This document shows, piece by piece, positions 1-8,064 of a stretch of DNA of 50,985 bases. The notes below the pieces were generated by a model. It had not been told where the DNA came from, did no database searches, and worked only from the letters and a program-made list of their open reading frames with translations. The DNA is from Gammaproteobacteria bacterium. Its GTDB lineage: Bacteria; Pseudomonadota; Gammaproteobacteria; SZUA-21. Each line of letters starts with the position of its first letter. The stretch's first letter is position 1. The stretch is taken from positions 1-50,985 of the forward strand of contig QILK01000265.1 of the NCBI GenBank assembly GCA_003233345.1. The letters are read 5' to 3'. The translations under genes and the position numbers were made by a program.

Positions 1-100
1 ATTTTTTGGTAACCGACGGTTGTGTTAGCAACACGAACGCTCTGCTTTTAAGCGAAGTTTTTCCAGATTTAAGTAGCAGGCAAAGTGTGTCTTTTTACTT

Positions 101-556
101 TTATTTTGAATTAATTAGCAATAGACCTAAAATTATTGATATAACGCCGATTATTCTTTTAACTGTTATGGGTTCGGTGGGTAAGTTTAACCAACCGAAG
201 TGATCTGAAATCACAGAAAAGACTAGCTGACCGGCTAACCCAAGTGAAATCGTCGTTGATATTCCTAATTTTGGAATGGTGTAATAATATAGACTAATAC
301 CTAAAACACTAAAAAACCCGCCACTAAACCATAAATACACAGGAATTTGTTTTATTTCAACCCAGTTTAAGGAGTTTTTTATACTTAGTACAAAAAATAA
401 GAAAGCAAAAATAGTACTAGTGAAGAATGCTACCGTCGACGCTAGCAAGGGACTTTTTAGGAGAATACCTAAGTGAGCATTTAGCCCACTCTGGATCGCC
501 AAAAAAACACCCGCAACAAAAGCTAAAGATAGCATGGTGAATTGATTCCTATGCAT
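101..556 (-). CDS. YdcZ/DUF606-type DMT small-molecule exporter
   Basis: Inner-membrane protein of 151 residues with the five hydrophobic helices typical of the DUF606 (YdcZ) branch of the drug/metabolite transporter superfamily. The N-terminal helix carries the family pattern 'AIQSGLNAHLG', and a late helix reads 'GISTTISLGLAGQLVFS'. Length matches the family (about 140-150 residues). Members are short DMT proteins thought to export small molecules; the substrate cannot be read here. The gene lies 24 bases downstream of the nitroreductase-DUF1097 gene on the same strand, so the two are probably co-transcribed. Two starts are possible. The ATG at 556 lacks a clear ribosome site, while the internal ATG at 535 has AGGA about ten bases upstream and would give 144 residues. 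Family assignment is from recalled consensus. Confidence 0.8.
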   Translation of the reverse strand: MHRNQFTMLSLAFVAGVFLAIQSGLNAHLGILLKSPLLASTVAFFTSTIFAFLFFVLSIKNSLNWVEIKQIPVYLWFSGGFFSVLGISLYYYTIPKLGISTTISLGLAGQLVFSVISDHFGWLNLPTEPITVKRIIGVISIILGLLLINSK

Positions 557-580
557 CGAACGATGCCGAATACAGAGTGG

Positions 581-1717
581 TCAAAATTTTGTTTGAATTT
601 TTTTGCTTATTGTTTCATTTAGCCAAGCAAAAATAAACCCCATTACCAATGTGATTGCCAATAATAAAAATGAATTGATATTTATTTCTGAGTTGAAACC
701 AAACCAAACAATCATTCCCAAAAAATAGGCAGGAATATTATTTAAATACCTTACCTTTGATAGATAGAAAATGGCACTGACAACAATAAAAACCATAACA
801 GGAAGGCCTAGTGTTCCAATATAATGTGTAAGTTGACTGCCCCCATACTGTATGGCTATTGCTATCAGGATTCCCAACATCTGTTGCACAAAAACCAGTA
901 AGGATAATTTAGGTTTTATCCCAAACAAGTAATAACTAACCCAGGCTAAAAATAAAACCCAGGTGGGTAATTGAAAAAAAGAAGAGGTAAAAACTGCTGT
1001 GGCACCGATAAACCCCATAGATAGCGCCTGCATGAATGACTTTAGGGTATTGCTTTTTAATGACTTGTTTGCTTGATGATCTTGTCTGGATACTGATTTA
1101 AATAATTTTTCGATAGGTTTTCTGATTTTTTCATAATGTTGCGTATCATCTTTTTTAGAACGGTACCCTATCGTCGCAATAACGCTTGCATTTAGCCCTT
1201 GTTCTGATAGGTTCAAAATTTCATTATATTTTTCAAATTCGAATCCTTCCATTGGACAAGCATCAATTTTAAGTTCAGCACAAGCAGCAAGTAAGTTTCC
1301 AAGTGCAATGTAAGTTTGATGCGCAGTCCAATTGATGCGTTCGTCTTTAGATTTATTACCAATTTTTTCTTTGATAAAATCACCATAGTCTTTTAATTCA
1401 GCTAGATTAAGTTGTTCTGTTTTGGCCTTTAATTCCAGATATTCATCAATATGCTCATCTTCTACTTCTGTATAATTGCAGAAAACAACGAGATGAGATG
1501 CTTCTGTTATTTGGTTTTGTCCCCATGATACGGGCTTTAATTTTTCTCGCAGATCCTTATTTTCAATAATTAGTACCCTATATAATTGAAGACCGTAAGA
1601 AGATGCCGATAACTGAACAGCTTTCATTATTTTTTTTAGATTTTCTTCAGAAATTTGTATAGTTGGGTCAAATATTTTAGTGGCATATCGCCATTTTAGG
1701 TCGTCAATCAAAGCCAT
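581..1717 (-). CDS. Nitroreductase fused to DUF1097 membrane domain
   Basis: A 378-residue two-part protein. Residues 1 to about 205 match the NfsB-like NAD(P)H-dependent nitroreductase family: start 'MALIDDLKWRYATKIFD', then 'ASSYGLQLYRVLI' and 'KIDACPMEGFEFEKYN'. These FMN flavoenzymes reduce quinones or nitro compounds. Residues 225-375 form five to six hydrophobic helices that resemble DUF1097 ('GFIGATAVFTSSFFQLPTW'). A polar linker (about 205-225) joins the halves with no stop or frameshift. DUF1097 is normally a separate inner-membrane protein, so the fusion would anchor the reductase to the membrane. The gene starts about 80 bases downstream of the Crp/Fnr-like regulator gene on the same strand and may be controlled by it. 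Domain boundaries are estimates. Confidence 0.8.
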   Translation of the reverse strand: MALIDDLKWRYATKIFDPTIQISEENLKKIMKAVQLSASSYGLQLYRVLIIENKDLREKLKPVSWGQNQITEASHLVVFCNYTEVEDEHIDEYLELKAKTEQLNLAELKDYGDFIKEKIGNKSKDERINWTAHQTYIALGNLLAACAELKIDACPMEGFEFEKYNEILNLSEQGLNASVIATIGYRSKKDDTQHYEKIRKPIEKLFKSVSRQDHQANKSLKSNTLKSFMQALSMGFIGATAVFTSSFFQLPTWVLFLAWVSYYLFGIKPKLSLLVFVQQMLGILIAIAIQYGGSQLTHYIGTLGLPVMVFIVVSAIFYLSKVRYLNNIPAYFLGMIVWFGFNSEININSFLLLAITLVMGFIFAWLNETISKKIQTKF

Positions 1718-1782
1718 AAATTTTACCTTTGCATTAATTTATTTATCGATGGTAATGTGGCGAGTTATTTTTTGCCTTTACC

Positions 1783-1794
1783 TATGTTGATTCA
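1783..1794 (-). promoter_or_regulatory. Candidate operator, copy 1 (TGAATCAACATA)
   Basis: On the minus strand TGAATCAACATA lies about 65 bases upstream of the nitroreductase-fusion start codon, just after the stop of the Crp/Fnr-like gene. The same 12 bases occur on the plus strand at 2513-2524 upstream of ydfG. Exact sharing by two divergent transcription units that flank a regulator gene suggests a binding site; the regulator identity is inference. Confidence 0.35.
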
Positions 1795-1799
1795 GGTGT

Positions 1800-2396
1800 T
1801 TATTTTAATACTTTTCTTATTCGGCTTAGTTGGGTTGGTGTAATTCCTAAATGTGAAGCAATATGTAACTGAGGCACTCTTTGGAGAATGTCCGGATGTT
1901 TTTTCAAGAGAGTCTGGTACCTTTCAGTTGCATTTTCCATAACCAAGGAAATTTCTTTTTGTTCTTTTTCAATTACCCAGTTCTTTTCGAGGTAGGCGAT
2001 ATAAAAATTCTTTAAATCGTCGTTCTTGCCAATTAATTTTCTATATTTTTTGTTGTCGAGATTTATAAGAACGGATTCTTCAAGCGCTTCTAGCGAAAAA
2101 TCAGAAGGGATACGTTGCAGTAACGAGACTTTTGATCCGCAGAACTCATCTTCAAAAAAAATATTTTTGTTATAAATATCTCCTTTACTATTAGTAATAT
2201 ATGCTCTTAATATCCCTTTGCAGATATAATGGAGGTTTTTTGCAATCTGCCCACTTGGTAACAAAATTTCTGATTTTTTCAGCGTTTGGAATGTAATGAT
2301 CGATTCAATTAACAACCATGATTCTTTTGAAATTAAAGCGTAACTTTCAAATTTTGACTTTAGCGCTAAAATATATTTTTCTCTATCAATCATCAT
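1800..2396 (-). CDS. Crp/Fnr-family transcriptional regulator (cNMP-binding-like)
   Basis: 198 residues, the usual size of the short Crp/Fnr regulators found in flavobacteria and some proteobacteria. Residues 20-120 fit the cyclic-nucleotide-binding beta-roll ('SEILLPSGQIAKNLHYICKG', 'FFEDEFCGSKVSL'). Residues 150-198 hold the winged-helix HTH ending 'HIASHLGITPTQLSRIRKVL'. No FNR-type cysteine cluster is visible, and the roll lacks an obvious complete cAMP-binding signature, so the ligand is unknown. The start is well supported by GAGGA seven bases before the first of two consecutive ATG codons. It sits directly upstream of the nitroreductase fusion on the same strand and divergent from ydfG. 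A shared 12-bp motif in both flanking regions makes autoregulated local control plausible. Confidence 0.82.
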   Translation of the reverse strand: MMIDREKYILALKSKFESYALISKESWLLIESIITFQTLKKSEILLPSGQIAKNLHYICKGILRAYITNSKGDIYNKNIFFEDEFCGSKVSLLQRIPSDFSLEALEESVLINLDNKKYRKLIGKNDDLKNFYIAYLEKNWVIEKEQKEISLVMENATERYQTLLKKHPDILQRVPQLHIASHLGITPTQLSRIRKVLK

Positions 2397-2512
2397 GTTT
2401 ATTCCTCGCTAAAGACCTGTGTGATGATTGCATATTTTTACTCCCGACTCCAGAATTTTACTGGATAGAGTTATTTCTATAGGCATTGACCTTGAAAAGC
2501 ATAAAAAACGCT

Positions 2513-2524
2513 TGAATCAACATA
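2513..2524 (+). promoter_or_regulatory. Candidate operator, copy 2 (TGAATCAACATA)
   Basis: Same 12-mer as at 1783-1794 but on the plus strand, about 115 bases upstream of the ydfG start and a similar distance from the divergent regulator gene. The wider context TTGAATCAACATATGTCAA has outer TTGA/TCAA half-sites, resembling a loosely spaced Crp/Fnr box. Placement suggests control of ydfG and the regulator; no experiment supports it. Confidence 0.35.
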
Positions 2525-2639
2525 TGTCAATGAGTTTATTTTCCGACCATGTTTTCCTTCAATATAGATAAATTATTTAGTATTGGCTCGGTAGCAGAAC
2601 GTCAAGCGAACGGCCAAAAATGAAAAGGTAAATGATATT

Positions 2640-3419
2640 ATGGGAAATGCTAAAAAAACCATATTGATTACTGGGGCTTCGTCCGGATTTGGTGAGGCTT
2701 GTGCTTACCAGTATGCAAAAGAAGGGTGCAAGTTGATTTTGACTGCGCGTAGTGTTGCCAGGCTTGAAGGTGTGAGGCGTAAGCTGGAATTAGATACAAA
2801 AGGAAAATGTGCTGTCTTGATTCGCAAGCTCGACGTGCAGGATCGACGTGCCGTGGAACAAGTGATGACTGATTTGCCGACTGATTTTGCGGACATTGAT
2901 GTGTTGGTTAACAATGCCGGGTTGGCATTAGGTACGGAATCAGTCGAACAAGCCGAACTAACAGATTGGGATACGATTATAGATACCAATATCAAAGGTT
3001 TGTTATATATGACTAGGGTTGTGTTAAGTGTTATGGTGGCTCGCAAGTGCGGGCACATTATTAATATTGGTTCAATTGCTGGTAATTGGCCCCATCCTCG
3101 TGGGGGTGTGTATGGGGCCAGCAAAGCTTTTGTGCAACAGTTTAGTCGTAACATGCGTGCTGACTTGATTGGTAAGAACATACGCGTATCGAATATTGAA
3201 CCAGGTATTGCCGCGACGAATTATTCCAACGTCCGTTTTAAAGGTGATAGCGAAAAAGCCAAATCTGTTTATGCGGGTACCAAAGCGCTTACAGCGGAAG
3301 ACATCGCGCAGATCGTATGCTGGACCAGCGGACTGCCCGAGCATGTTAATATTAATACCCTTGAAGTTATGCCGGTCTGTCAGTCTTGGGGACCTTTTAC
3401 TCTTGACCGTAGTCTTTGA
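2640..3419 (+). CDS. ydfG: NADP-dependent 3-hydroxy acid dehydrogenase (SDR)
   Basis: Short-chain dehydrogenase of 259 residues that closely follows YdfG. YdfG oxidises L-allo-threonine, L-serine and 3-hydroxy acids with NADP, including malonic semialdehyde chemistry of the Rut pathway. Visible hallmarks are the nucleotide motif TGASSGFG (11-18), NNAG (91-94), and the catalytic triad S145 ('NIGSIAG'), Y158 and K162 ('YGASKAF'). The YdfG-specific C-terminal signatures 'NVRFKGD' and 'HVNINTLEVMPV' are also present. A basic 'TAR' after the second strand agrees with NADP preference. Length and ends match the E. coli protein. It is a cytoplasmic tetramer in known members. The start ATG is preceded by AAAGG; a candidate operator lies upstream. 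Confidence 0.92.
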   Translation: MGNAKKTILITGASSGFGEACAYQYAKEGCKLILTARSVARLEGVRRKLELDTKGKCAVLIRKLDVQDRRAVEQVMTDLPTDFADIDVLVNNAGLALGTESVEQAELTDWDTIIDTNIKGLLYMTRVVLSVMVARKCGHIINIGSIAGNWPHPRGGVYGASKAFVQQFSRNMRADLIGKNIRVSNIEPGIAATNYSNVRFKGDSEKAKSVYAGTKALTAEDIAQIVCWTSGLPEHVNINTLEVMPVCQSWGPFTLDRSL

Positions 3420-3443
3420 TGGCACTAAGTTTCTAAGGGGTTT

Positions 3444-3710
3444 TTAGTAAAGAACCAGTCGCATTGTATTTTTATCCTTGTATCTTTTTCGGTATTCCCC
3501 CGGTGTAATGCCCACCACGGATTTGAAATAACGCGTGAAATATGACGGGTCATAAAAACCCAGGTCAAATGCTATATCACTGTAGGAGACTGATGGCTGT
3601 TTTAGCGCAGTCCTTGCGTGTTCGCTTCTAATTGTTTTGGAAAATTCCTTAGGTGACATGCCTAATTAAATACTAAACAGCCTCTCAAGTTTGCGCAGGC
3701 TAGCTTTCTG
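3444..3710 (-). pseudogene. AraC-family regulator, C-terminal HTH remnant with internal stop
   Basis: An open stretch of 71 residues (3444-3659) gives the second half of an AraC/XylS DNA-binding domain: 'YSDIAFDLGFYDPSYFTRYF' and 'GITPGEYRKRY'. Reading the same frame further upstream gives 'KASLRKLERLFSI', a TAA codon at 3666-3668, then 'LGMSPKEF'. In intact AraC proteins this is one continuous helix-turn-helix ('xLERLFxxxLGMSPKEF'), so the TAA is a nonsense change, for example from CAA. Before that a second in-frame stop appears and a different frame reads 'YQEKVLLIEE', which indicates a frameshift as well. The sensor domain is gone. This is a decayed gene, not a short regulator. Confidence 0.75.
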
Positions 3711-3827
3711 TTTTCAAGCAGCGCGTTTAATAATGTTTCCTCAATTAATAGCACCTTTTCCTGGTAACCTACGCGTGATTACACATAGCTGTATGATAAA
3801 CGAGACTCGTGACCTCGTTATCATGTT

Positions 3828-4160
3828 TTATATTTCTTCACTAAGATGAGACAGTTTGTGTGCATGTAACTCCCAATTTCTACCATCAAAGTATTCAACA
3901 ATCAATTCTTTAGGTTGTGGCTCAATAAAACGAACATTAATATCATATCCGTCAGGATTAGAGCGCGGTATATAATATGACTTAATACCACAAGTTTTAC
4001 AAAATATGTGCTTAGCTTCGGCAGTATCAAATGTGTATGTTATCAGATTGCCTTTACCCTGCAGAAGTTTGAATTTAGATTTCGGGACAATTAAATGCAA
4101 ATACCCGGGTTTTGTACAAATAATTCTACCAGGACACTCTGAAATCTTAAGCCCTACCAT
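3828..4160 (-). pseudogene. GFA/CENP-V-family protein, N-terminally truncated
   Basis: The 110 residues match the glutathione-dependent formaldehyde-activating (GFA) zinc fold from its middle onward: 'GYLHLIVPKSKFKLL', 'AKHIFCKTCGIKSYYIPRSN' and 'GYDINVRF'. The CKTC pair of the structural zinc site is intact. The N-terminal part, normally 'GSCHCGAV' and a CxCxxC catalytic-zinc motif, is missing. In its place is 'ECPGRIICTK', which has lost the CxC spacing. Zinc ligands that define enzymatic activity are therefore absent, and the gene is most likely an inactive remnant. Family members of normal length are about 120-135 residues. No neighbouring formaldehyde pathway gene is seen. Confidence 0.65.
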
Positions 4161-4348
4161 AGGCCTAATATGGATTTATTTCACGATTATTTCTAGGGTG
4201 TCCGGATGAATTTTACAAATCTTACTGTTTATTTAACCGTTTGTATCGCTATATCCCCGCTTGTCGCAATCTACTAGATTTAAAATTATTTAAGTGTAAA
4301 TATTTCGCTTAAATGATAATAATGATCCAATAACCCAGAGAGAAGGCA

Positions 4349-5401
4349 ATGAAAAAATATATTGTGATAAATTTAGTATTTATATTTTTAACAGTTACTG
4401 CATATAGTGATGAGAAAGAATCATGTGAGGAAAAAGAATCAAATACTAAAGTAGAAAGGACAAAGAAGGCACGAAAGGCCGATAGTGAGTTTTGGGATTT
4501 GATTCATGGTACAAAAAATTACCAAAATTTTAATAAAGTGATTTCAAAATTAACTAAGGCGTATAACGAAGATCCAACAGACGTGTACACAATTGCGCAT
4601 ATAGGGTTTGCAAACATGTGGGCCGTTTCAGAGGGTAGTAGACTAGGAGTTACAAACAATAACAATACACTGCAGTATCTTCAAAATGCTGAACAAGCAT
4701 TTAAGTTAGCAAATTCGTTTGCGCCTAACGAGCCCCGCATACTTGGTTTTTTAGGTTATGCACGTTTGAGTTTAGGATTAGCAACACAAAATATCGATTT
4801 GCTTAGAAAAGGACAGGCTAATGTGAATCGATCCGTAGTTTTATGGCCAGAATGGGCACACTTTGGTGCGGCTTATGGTCCGGATGTCTACGCGCCATTC
4901 AATACGCCAGAGTTTAAAAAAGCGTTAGCCCACTATTGGAATACTCTGGATGTTTGTGCAAACACTACTGTCAGTCGAACTAATCCAGATTTTATTTCCT
5001 ATCTGGCTCAAGAAACACTTGTGGGAAGAGATCGTGCCTGTTGGGACAGTTGGATTGCACCGTATAATTTAGAAGGCTTTTTTTTAATTATGGGCGACGC
5101 TTTAGTTAAAGCTGGAAAAACTGAAGTAGCACTTATTATTTATAACAATGCAAAATTGCTAAAGCAATATGATTCTTGGCCGTATCGCAAGTTATTAGAG
5201 AGTCGAATTAGTAATGTTGATTTAAATGTGAAGAGATTTCGTGAAAAAACTCTACCAGGACAAGTGCGAGATCCAGAATCTGGTTTAATTAGTGCTACCA
5301 AAATACCATGTTCAATTTGCCACCGGGGTGATTCTGATAAATATTTTGAGCGACCTAAATGGGTCGGAAAAAGAGCCAATGAATATTTAGTACCGTTTTA
5401 A
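4349..5401 (+). CDS. Secreted TPR-like protein with C-terminal CxxCH motif
   Basis: 350 residues. A signal peptide covers residues 1-21 ('KKYIVINLVFIFLTVTAYS'), followed by a highly charged linker (22-47). The body (50-300) is mostly helical and looks tetratricopeptide-like, for example 'NAEQAFKLANSFAPNEPRIL'. At residues 321-325 there is CSICH, the pattern for covalent haem c attachment, only 25 residues before the C terminus. A complete cytochrome c domain does not fit in that tail, so either a minimal haem-binding tail or a chance motif is possible. The protein is predicted periplasmic. It lies 240 bases upstream of a LytS-type kinase gene on the same strand. I do not recognise a named family. 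The start is supported by AAGG just before the ATG. Confidence 0.75.
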   Translation: MKKYIVINLVFIFLTVTAYSDEKESCEEKESNTKVERTKKARKADSEFWDLIHGTKNYQNFNKVISKLTKAYNEDPTDVYTIAHIGFANMWAVSEGSRLGVTNNNNTLQYLQNAEQAFKLANSFAPNEPRILGFLGYARLSLGLATQNIDLLRKGQANVNRSVVLWPEWAHFGAAYGPDVYAPFNTPEFKKALAHYWNTLDVCANTTVSRTNPDFISYLAQETLVGRDRACWDSWIAPYNLEGFFLIMGDALVKAGKTEVALIIYNNAKLLKQYDSWPYRKLLESRISNVDLNVKRFREKTLPGQVRDPESGLISATKIPCSICHRGDSDKYFERPKWVGKRANEYLVPF

Positions 5402-5641
5402 TAAGAAAATATAAAGCGGGTCGGAGTAATATAACTATATACAAATGACACAGGGTTCTTTTTAATTCAAACACATTGCTTAAAATAAATCGTTAAGTAT
5501 TATTCGCACTAAAATGGAATAATTGGTATGTAAACTGACCGAACTAATGTATTCTAATTGATATTTGCTCTGAGTCTAATATTTTTATACAATAACTTAA
5601 AAGCAATAAATCGAAATAGAGCTATAAGGTGTAGCGATTTA

Positions 5642-6715
5642 ATGAAGATACAATCAAAGTTTGTTTTGTTTTCGAAGACTTCATTAACTAAACAAGTGAT
5701 AGTAGTTCTTTTATTTAATACTATTATTGCTCTACTTATTAATAGATTTGTTGGTAGAGCCAATTTTTATCATAATTTTATCATTTCACAACTAATCGGC
5801 ATAAGTATTTTCTTATGCTTGCATAGTGTTTATAGATTTCGATATTACTATTTTCATAAAACAGATAGAAAATTTTCCGTTACTTTTGTCTCATTAATAT
5901 TGGGAACGATAATTGGAGTTAGTTTTGCTACCATTTATATCGTGTCAGCATCGAGAGTCACGATTACAGATTTTTTAGCTTCGAGTTATGATAATTTTAT
6001 ACAAAATTTATTAATAGGTTTGTTGTTTGGTTCGGTAATAATATATTTTTTTATGTCACGTGAAAATCTGTTAAATGCTAAAGCCAAATTACAAGAATAT
6101 AAGTTATCAATACTCGATAACGAAAAAAGAATGATCGAGAGTAAACTTAAATTATTGCAATCACAAATTGAACCACATTTTTTATTCAACACATTGTCGA
6201 ATATAATTGGACTAATTGAGAAAGAACCTACTCGAAGCAAAACTATGTTAGAGAGTTTGACGCGTTATTTGCGAGCAACACTAAATTATACGCGACAAGA
6301 GTCAGCAGTTATTGAAGATGAATTAAATATGATCACAGCTTATTTAAACATATTTAAAGAAAGAATGGGTGAACGATTAAAATATAAAATCGACATTGAT
6401 AAAAAATTATATCAATATCCTTTTCCTCCGATGCTTTTACAGCCTATAGTGGAAAACGCTATTAAACACGGACTAGAATCGAGTATTGAAGGAGGGAGTA
6501 TAAAAATATCTGGTCAATATTATAAAAATAAGATACGGTTAATTGTGGAAGACACGGGTAGCGGGTTAGAGCAGGAGTCTGGGAAAGGGGTTGGTCTTTC
6601 TAACGTTCAACAACGTTTAAAAGCATTATTTGGAGAGTCCGCAACATTAATTTTACATAACAGGCAAGAAACTGGTCTGCGTGTCATTATAGAGCTTCCC
6701 CATGATTGCAATTAA
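5642..6715 (+). CDS. LytS/YpdA-type membrane sensor histidine kinase
   Basis: A five- to six-helix membrane N-terminus (residues 1 to about 140) is followed by a His_kinase domain with the family hallmark 'QIEPHFLFNTLSN', whose histidine is the phospho-acceptor. The HATPase domain has N-box 'VENAIKHGL', 'DTGSGL' and 'GVGLSNVQQRLKALFG'. It should autophosphorylate on an unknown signal and pass phosphate to the LytTR regulator whose gene overlaps its 3' end by 14 bases. The start was set at the ATG at 5642 because AAGG lies nine bases upstream and the hydrophobic domain begins soon after. A TTG at 5558 would add 28 polar residues without a ribosome site. The product is 357 residues. The secreted CxxCH protein upstream could be its signal partner, but that is speculation. 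Confidence 0.88.
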   Translation: MKIQSKFVLFSKTSLTKQVIVVLLFNTIIALLINRFVGRANFYHNFIISQLIGISIFLCLHSVYRFRYYYFHKTDRKFSVTFVSLILGTIIGVSFATIYIVSASRVTITDFLASSYDNFIQNLLIGLLFGSVIIYFFMSRENLLNAKAKLQEYKLSILDNEKRMIESKLKLLQSQIEPHFLFNTLSNIIGLIEKEPTRSKTMLESLTRYLRATLNYTRQESAVIEDELNMITAYLNIFKERMGERLKYKIDIDKKLYQYPFPPMLLQPIVENAIKHGLESSIEGGSIKISGQYYKNKIRLIVEDTGSGLEQESGKGVGLSNVQQRLKALFGESATLILHNRQETGLRVIIELPHDCN

Positions 6716-7487
6716 TAACAATACAAAAAATCAATTAACTGCTGTTATAGCCGATGATGAAGACATCTTGCGAGATTACCTTCGCACTTTATTAACTGAA
6801 ATATGGCCCGAGCTAAAAATAATAGCTGAAGCTGAAAACGGTAATGATGCAGTCGCGCTGATTACAAAACATAAACCAGACTTCGCATTTTTAGACATTA
6901 AAATGCCGGGTATTAGTGGATTATCTGTAGCACATAATTCTGAAGTAAATTGTAAAATTGTTTTTATAACTGCATATAATACATTTGCAATTGAAGCGTT
7001 TGAATTAGAAGCAGTTGATTATTTGTTAAAGCCTATATATAAAACCAGGTTAATTAAAACAGTAGAACGATTAAAATCAAAAATTAAACAGTGTAACTTT
7101 GAAGACCATGATCTTACGGGCTTACTACAAAAATTTAGTCGCCTGATTGTTAATGAAACTACCTATATTCGTTGGGTTAAAGCGCTAGATCAGGGAAAGG
7201 TGTATATCATCCCTGTTGAAGATATACGTTATTTAAAAGCGGGTGATAAATATACAACTGTTGTGACACATCAGAAAGAATGGCTAATACGTAAACCGGT
7301 GAAAGAACTTGAAGACGAATTAGATCCAAATATGTTTTGGCGAATACATCGAAGTGTGATTGTAAATGCTTCGTGTATTGTTAGTGCGAAGCGAACTATA
7401 GATGGGCGATATGAATTACAGGTATTGGACTGCGACCATCCCCTTATCGCTAGTCGTTCATATGGCCATCGCTTTAAGCAAATGTAA
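6702..7487 (+). CDS. LytTR-family response regulator
   Basis: 261 residues. The receiver domain (13-125) has the acidic pocket 'ADDE', phospho-acceptor D65 in 'FAFLDIKMPG', the conserved T/S ('FITAYN') and lysine ('DYLLKPI'). The C-terminal LytTR DNA-binding domain (about 155-258) shows 'DIRYLKAGDKYTTVVT', 'RIHRSVIVNASCI' and the closing 'LIASRSYGHRFK'. The ATG overlaps the 3' end of the LytS-type kinase gene, which implies translational coupling and a cognate pair. LytTR regulators bind paired direct repeats; none was identified confidently nearby. Targets are unknown. Confidence 0.92.
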   Translation: MIAINNNTKNQLTAVIADDEDILRDYLRTLLTEIWPELKIIAEAENGNDAVALITKHKPDFAFLDIKMPGISGLSVAHNSEVNCKIVFITAYNTFAIEAFELEAVDYLLKPIYKTRLIKTVERLKSKIKQCNFEDHDLTGLLQKFSRLIVNETTYIRWVKALDQGKVYIIPVEDIRYLKAGDKYTTVVTHQKEWLIRKPVKELEDELDPNMFWRIHRSVIVNASCIVSAKRTIDGRYELQVLDCDHPLIASRSYGHRFKQM

Positions 7488-7686
7488 ATGCTGTTAAATA
7501 ATCCTCGAGTTGCGTCAATGGTGCCAGGTATTTTCTGTAGTAATTGGAGATAGCAACTAAATCTGAGTGCTTACATTTTTCTATAAAATGTACGCTAGGA
7601 AAGGCTATTTACAACTCAAAAGACAAATATAGCCTAACCCTAGAAAAGGCACTTAAAGCTTGCCATATTAAATAGGATTTTTCTTA

Positions 7687-8064
7687 CTATTTTTTTGTAC
7701 ACAGCTTTGAAATTGCAATAACAGAAATTAGTATATTTAATAGAGGCTGATCTGGGAAGACGGAAAACATCTTGCGGTGTATTAGTGCGTTGGGGAATTT
7801 GTCCTCGATCCACTGAAAGGCCAGTGATCCTATTATAATTTCGCTACGCTGTAAGAACTGCTGGTGGTAGGTGTCCCAACCTGAACCAATGCCGGTCCAT
7901 TGCGCCATCGCCGCTTGGGGCTCGGGTAAATCAATCGACTCAGGTGCAGACAGTTTTTCCTCTCCGATGCAAACCAGATCGTCAGCAGAAGCCCCTTGAA
8001 ATCTTCCATAGTAAACTTCACCCATGCGTGCATCAATGGTCGACAAAACTTGGTATCGATCCAC
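7687..8064 (-). pseudogene. tsaB: Internal fragment of tsaB (tRNA t6A biosynthesis)
   Basis: The first about 75 residues read 'VLSTIDARMGEVYYGRFQ', 'LSAPESIDLPEP' and 'WTGIGSGWDTYHQQF'. They correspond to the second half of TsaB, the YeaZ-like partner in threonylcarbamoyl-adenosine (t6A37) tRNA modification; compare 'VLAAIDARMGEVYWAEYQ' in E. coli. The N-terminal ASKHA half is absent and no TsaB sequence is seen upstream. The C-terminal 45 residues no longer follow the family. The fragment ends 180-200 bases before the group II intron. TsaB is essential in most bacteria, so a full copy should exist elsewhere and this piece is a non-functional remnant carried in by rearrangement. Confidence 0.75.

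Noticed and set aside
2705-3447. Minus- and plus-strand frames overlapping ydfG
   Set aside because: They are shadows of the ydfG coding sequence; composition and lack of motifs show no independent gene.
4190-4215. Solo GGGTGTCCGGA near the truncated GFA gene as a TIR-element end
   Set aside because: Only eight or nine bases match and no second end or interior sequence is present.
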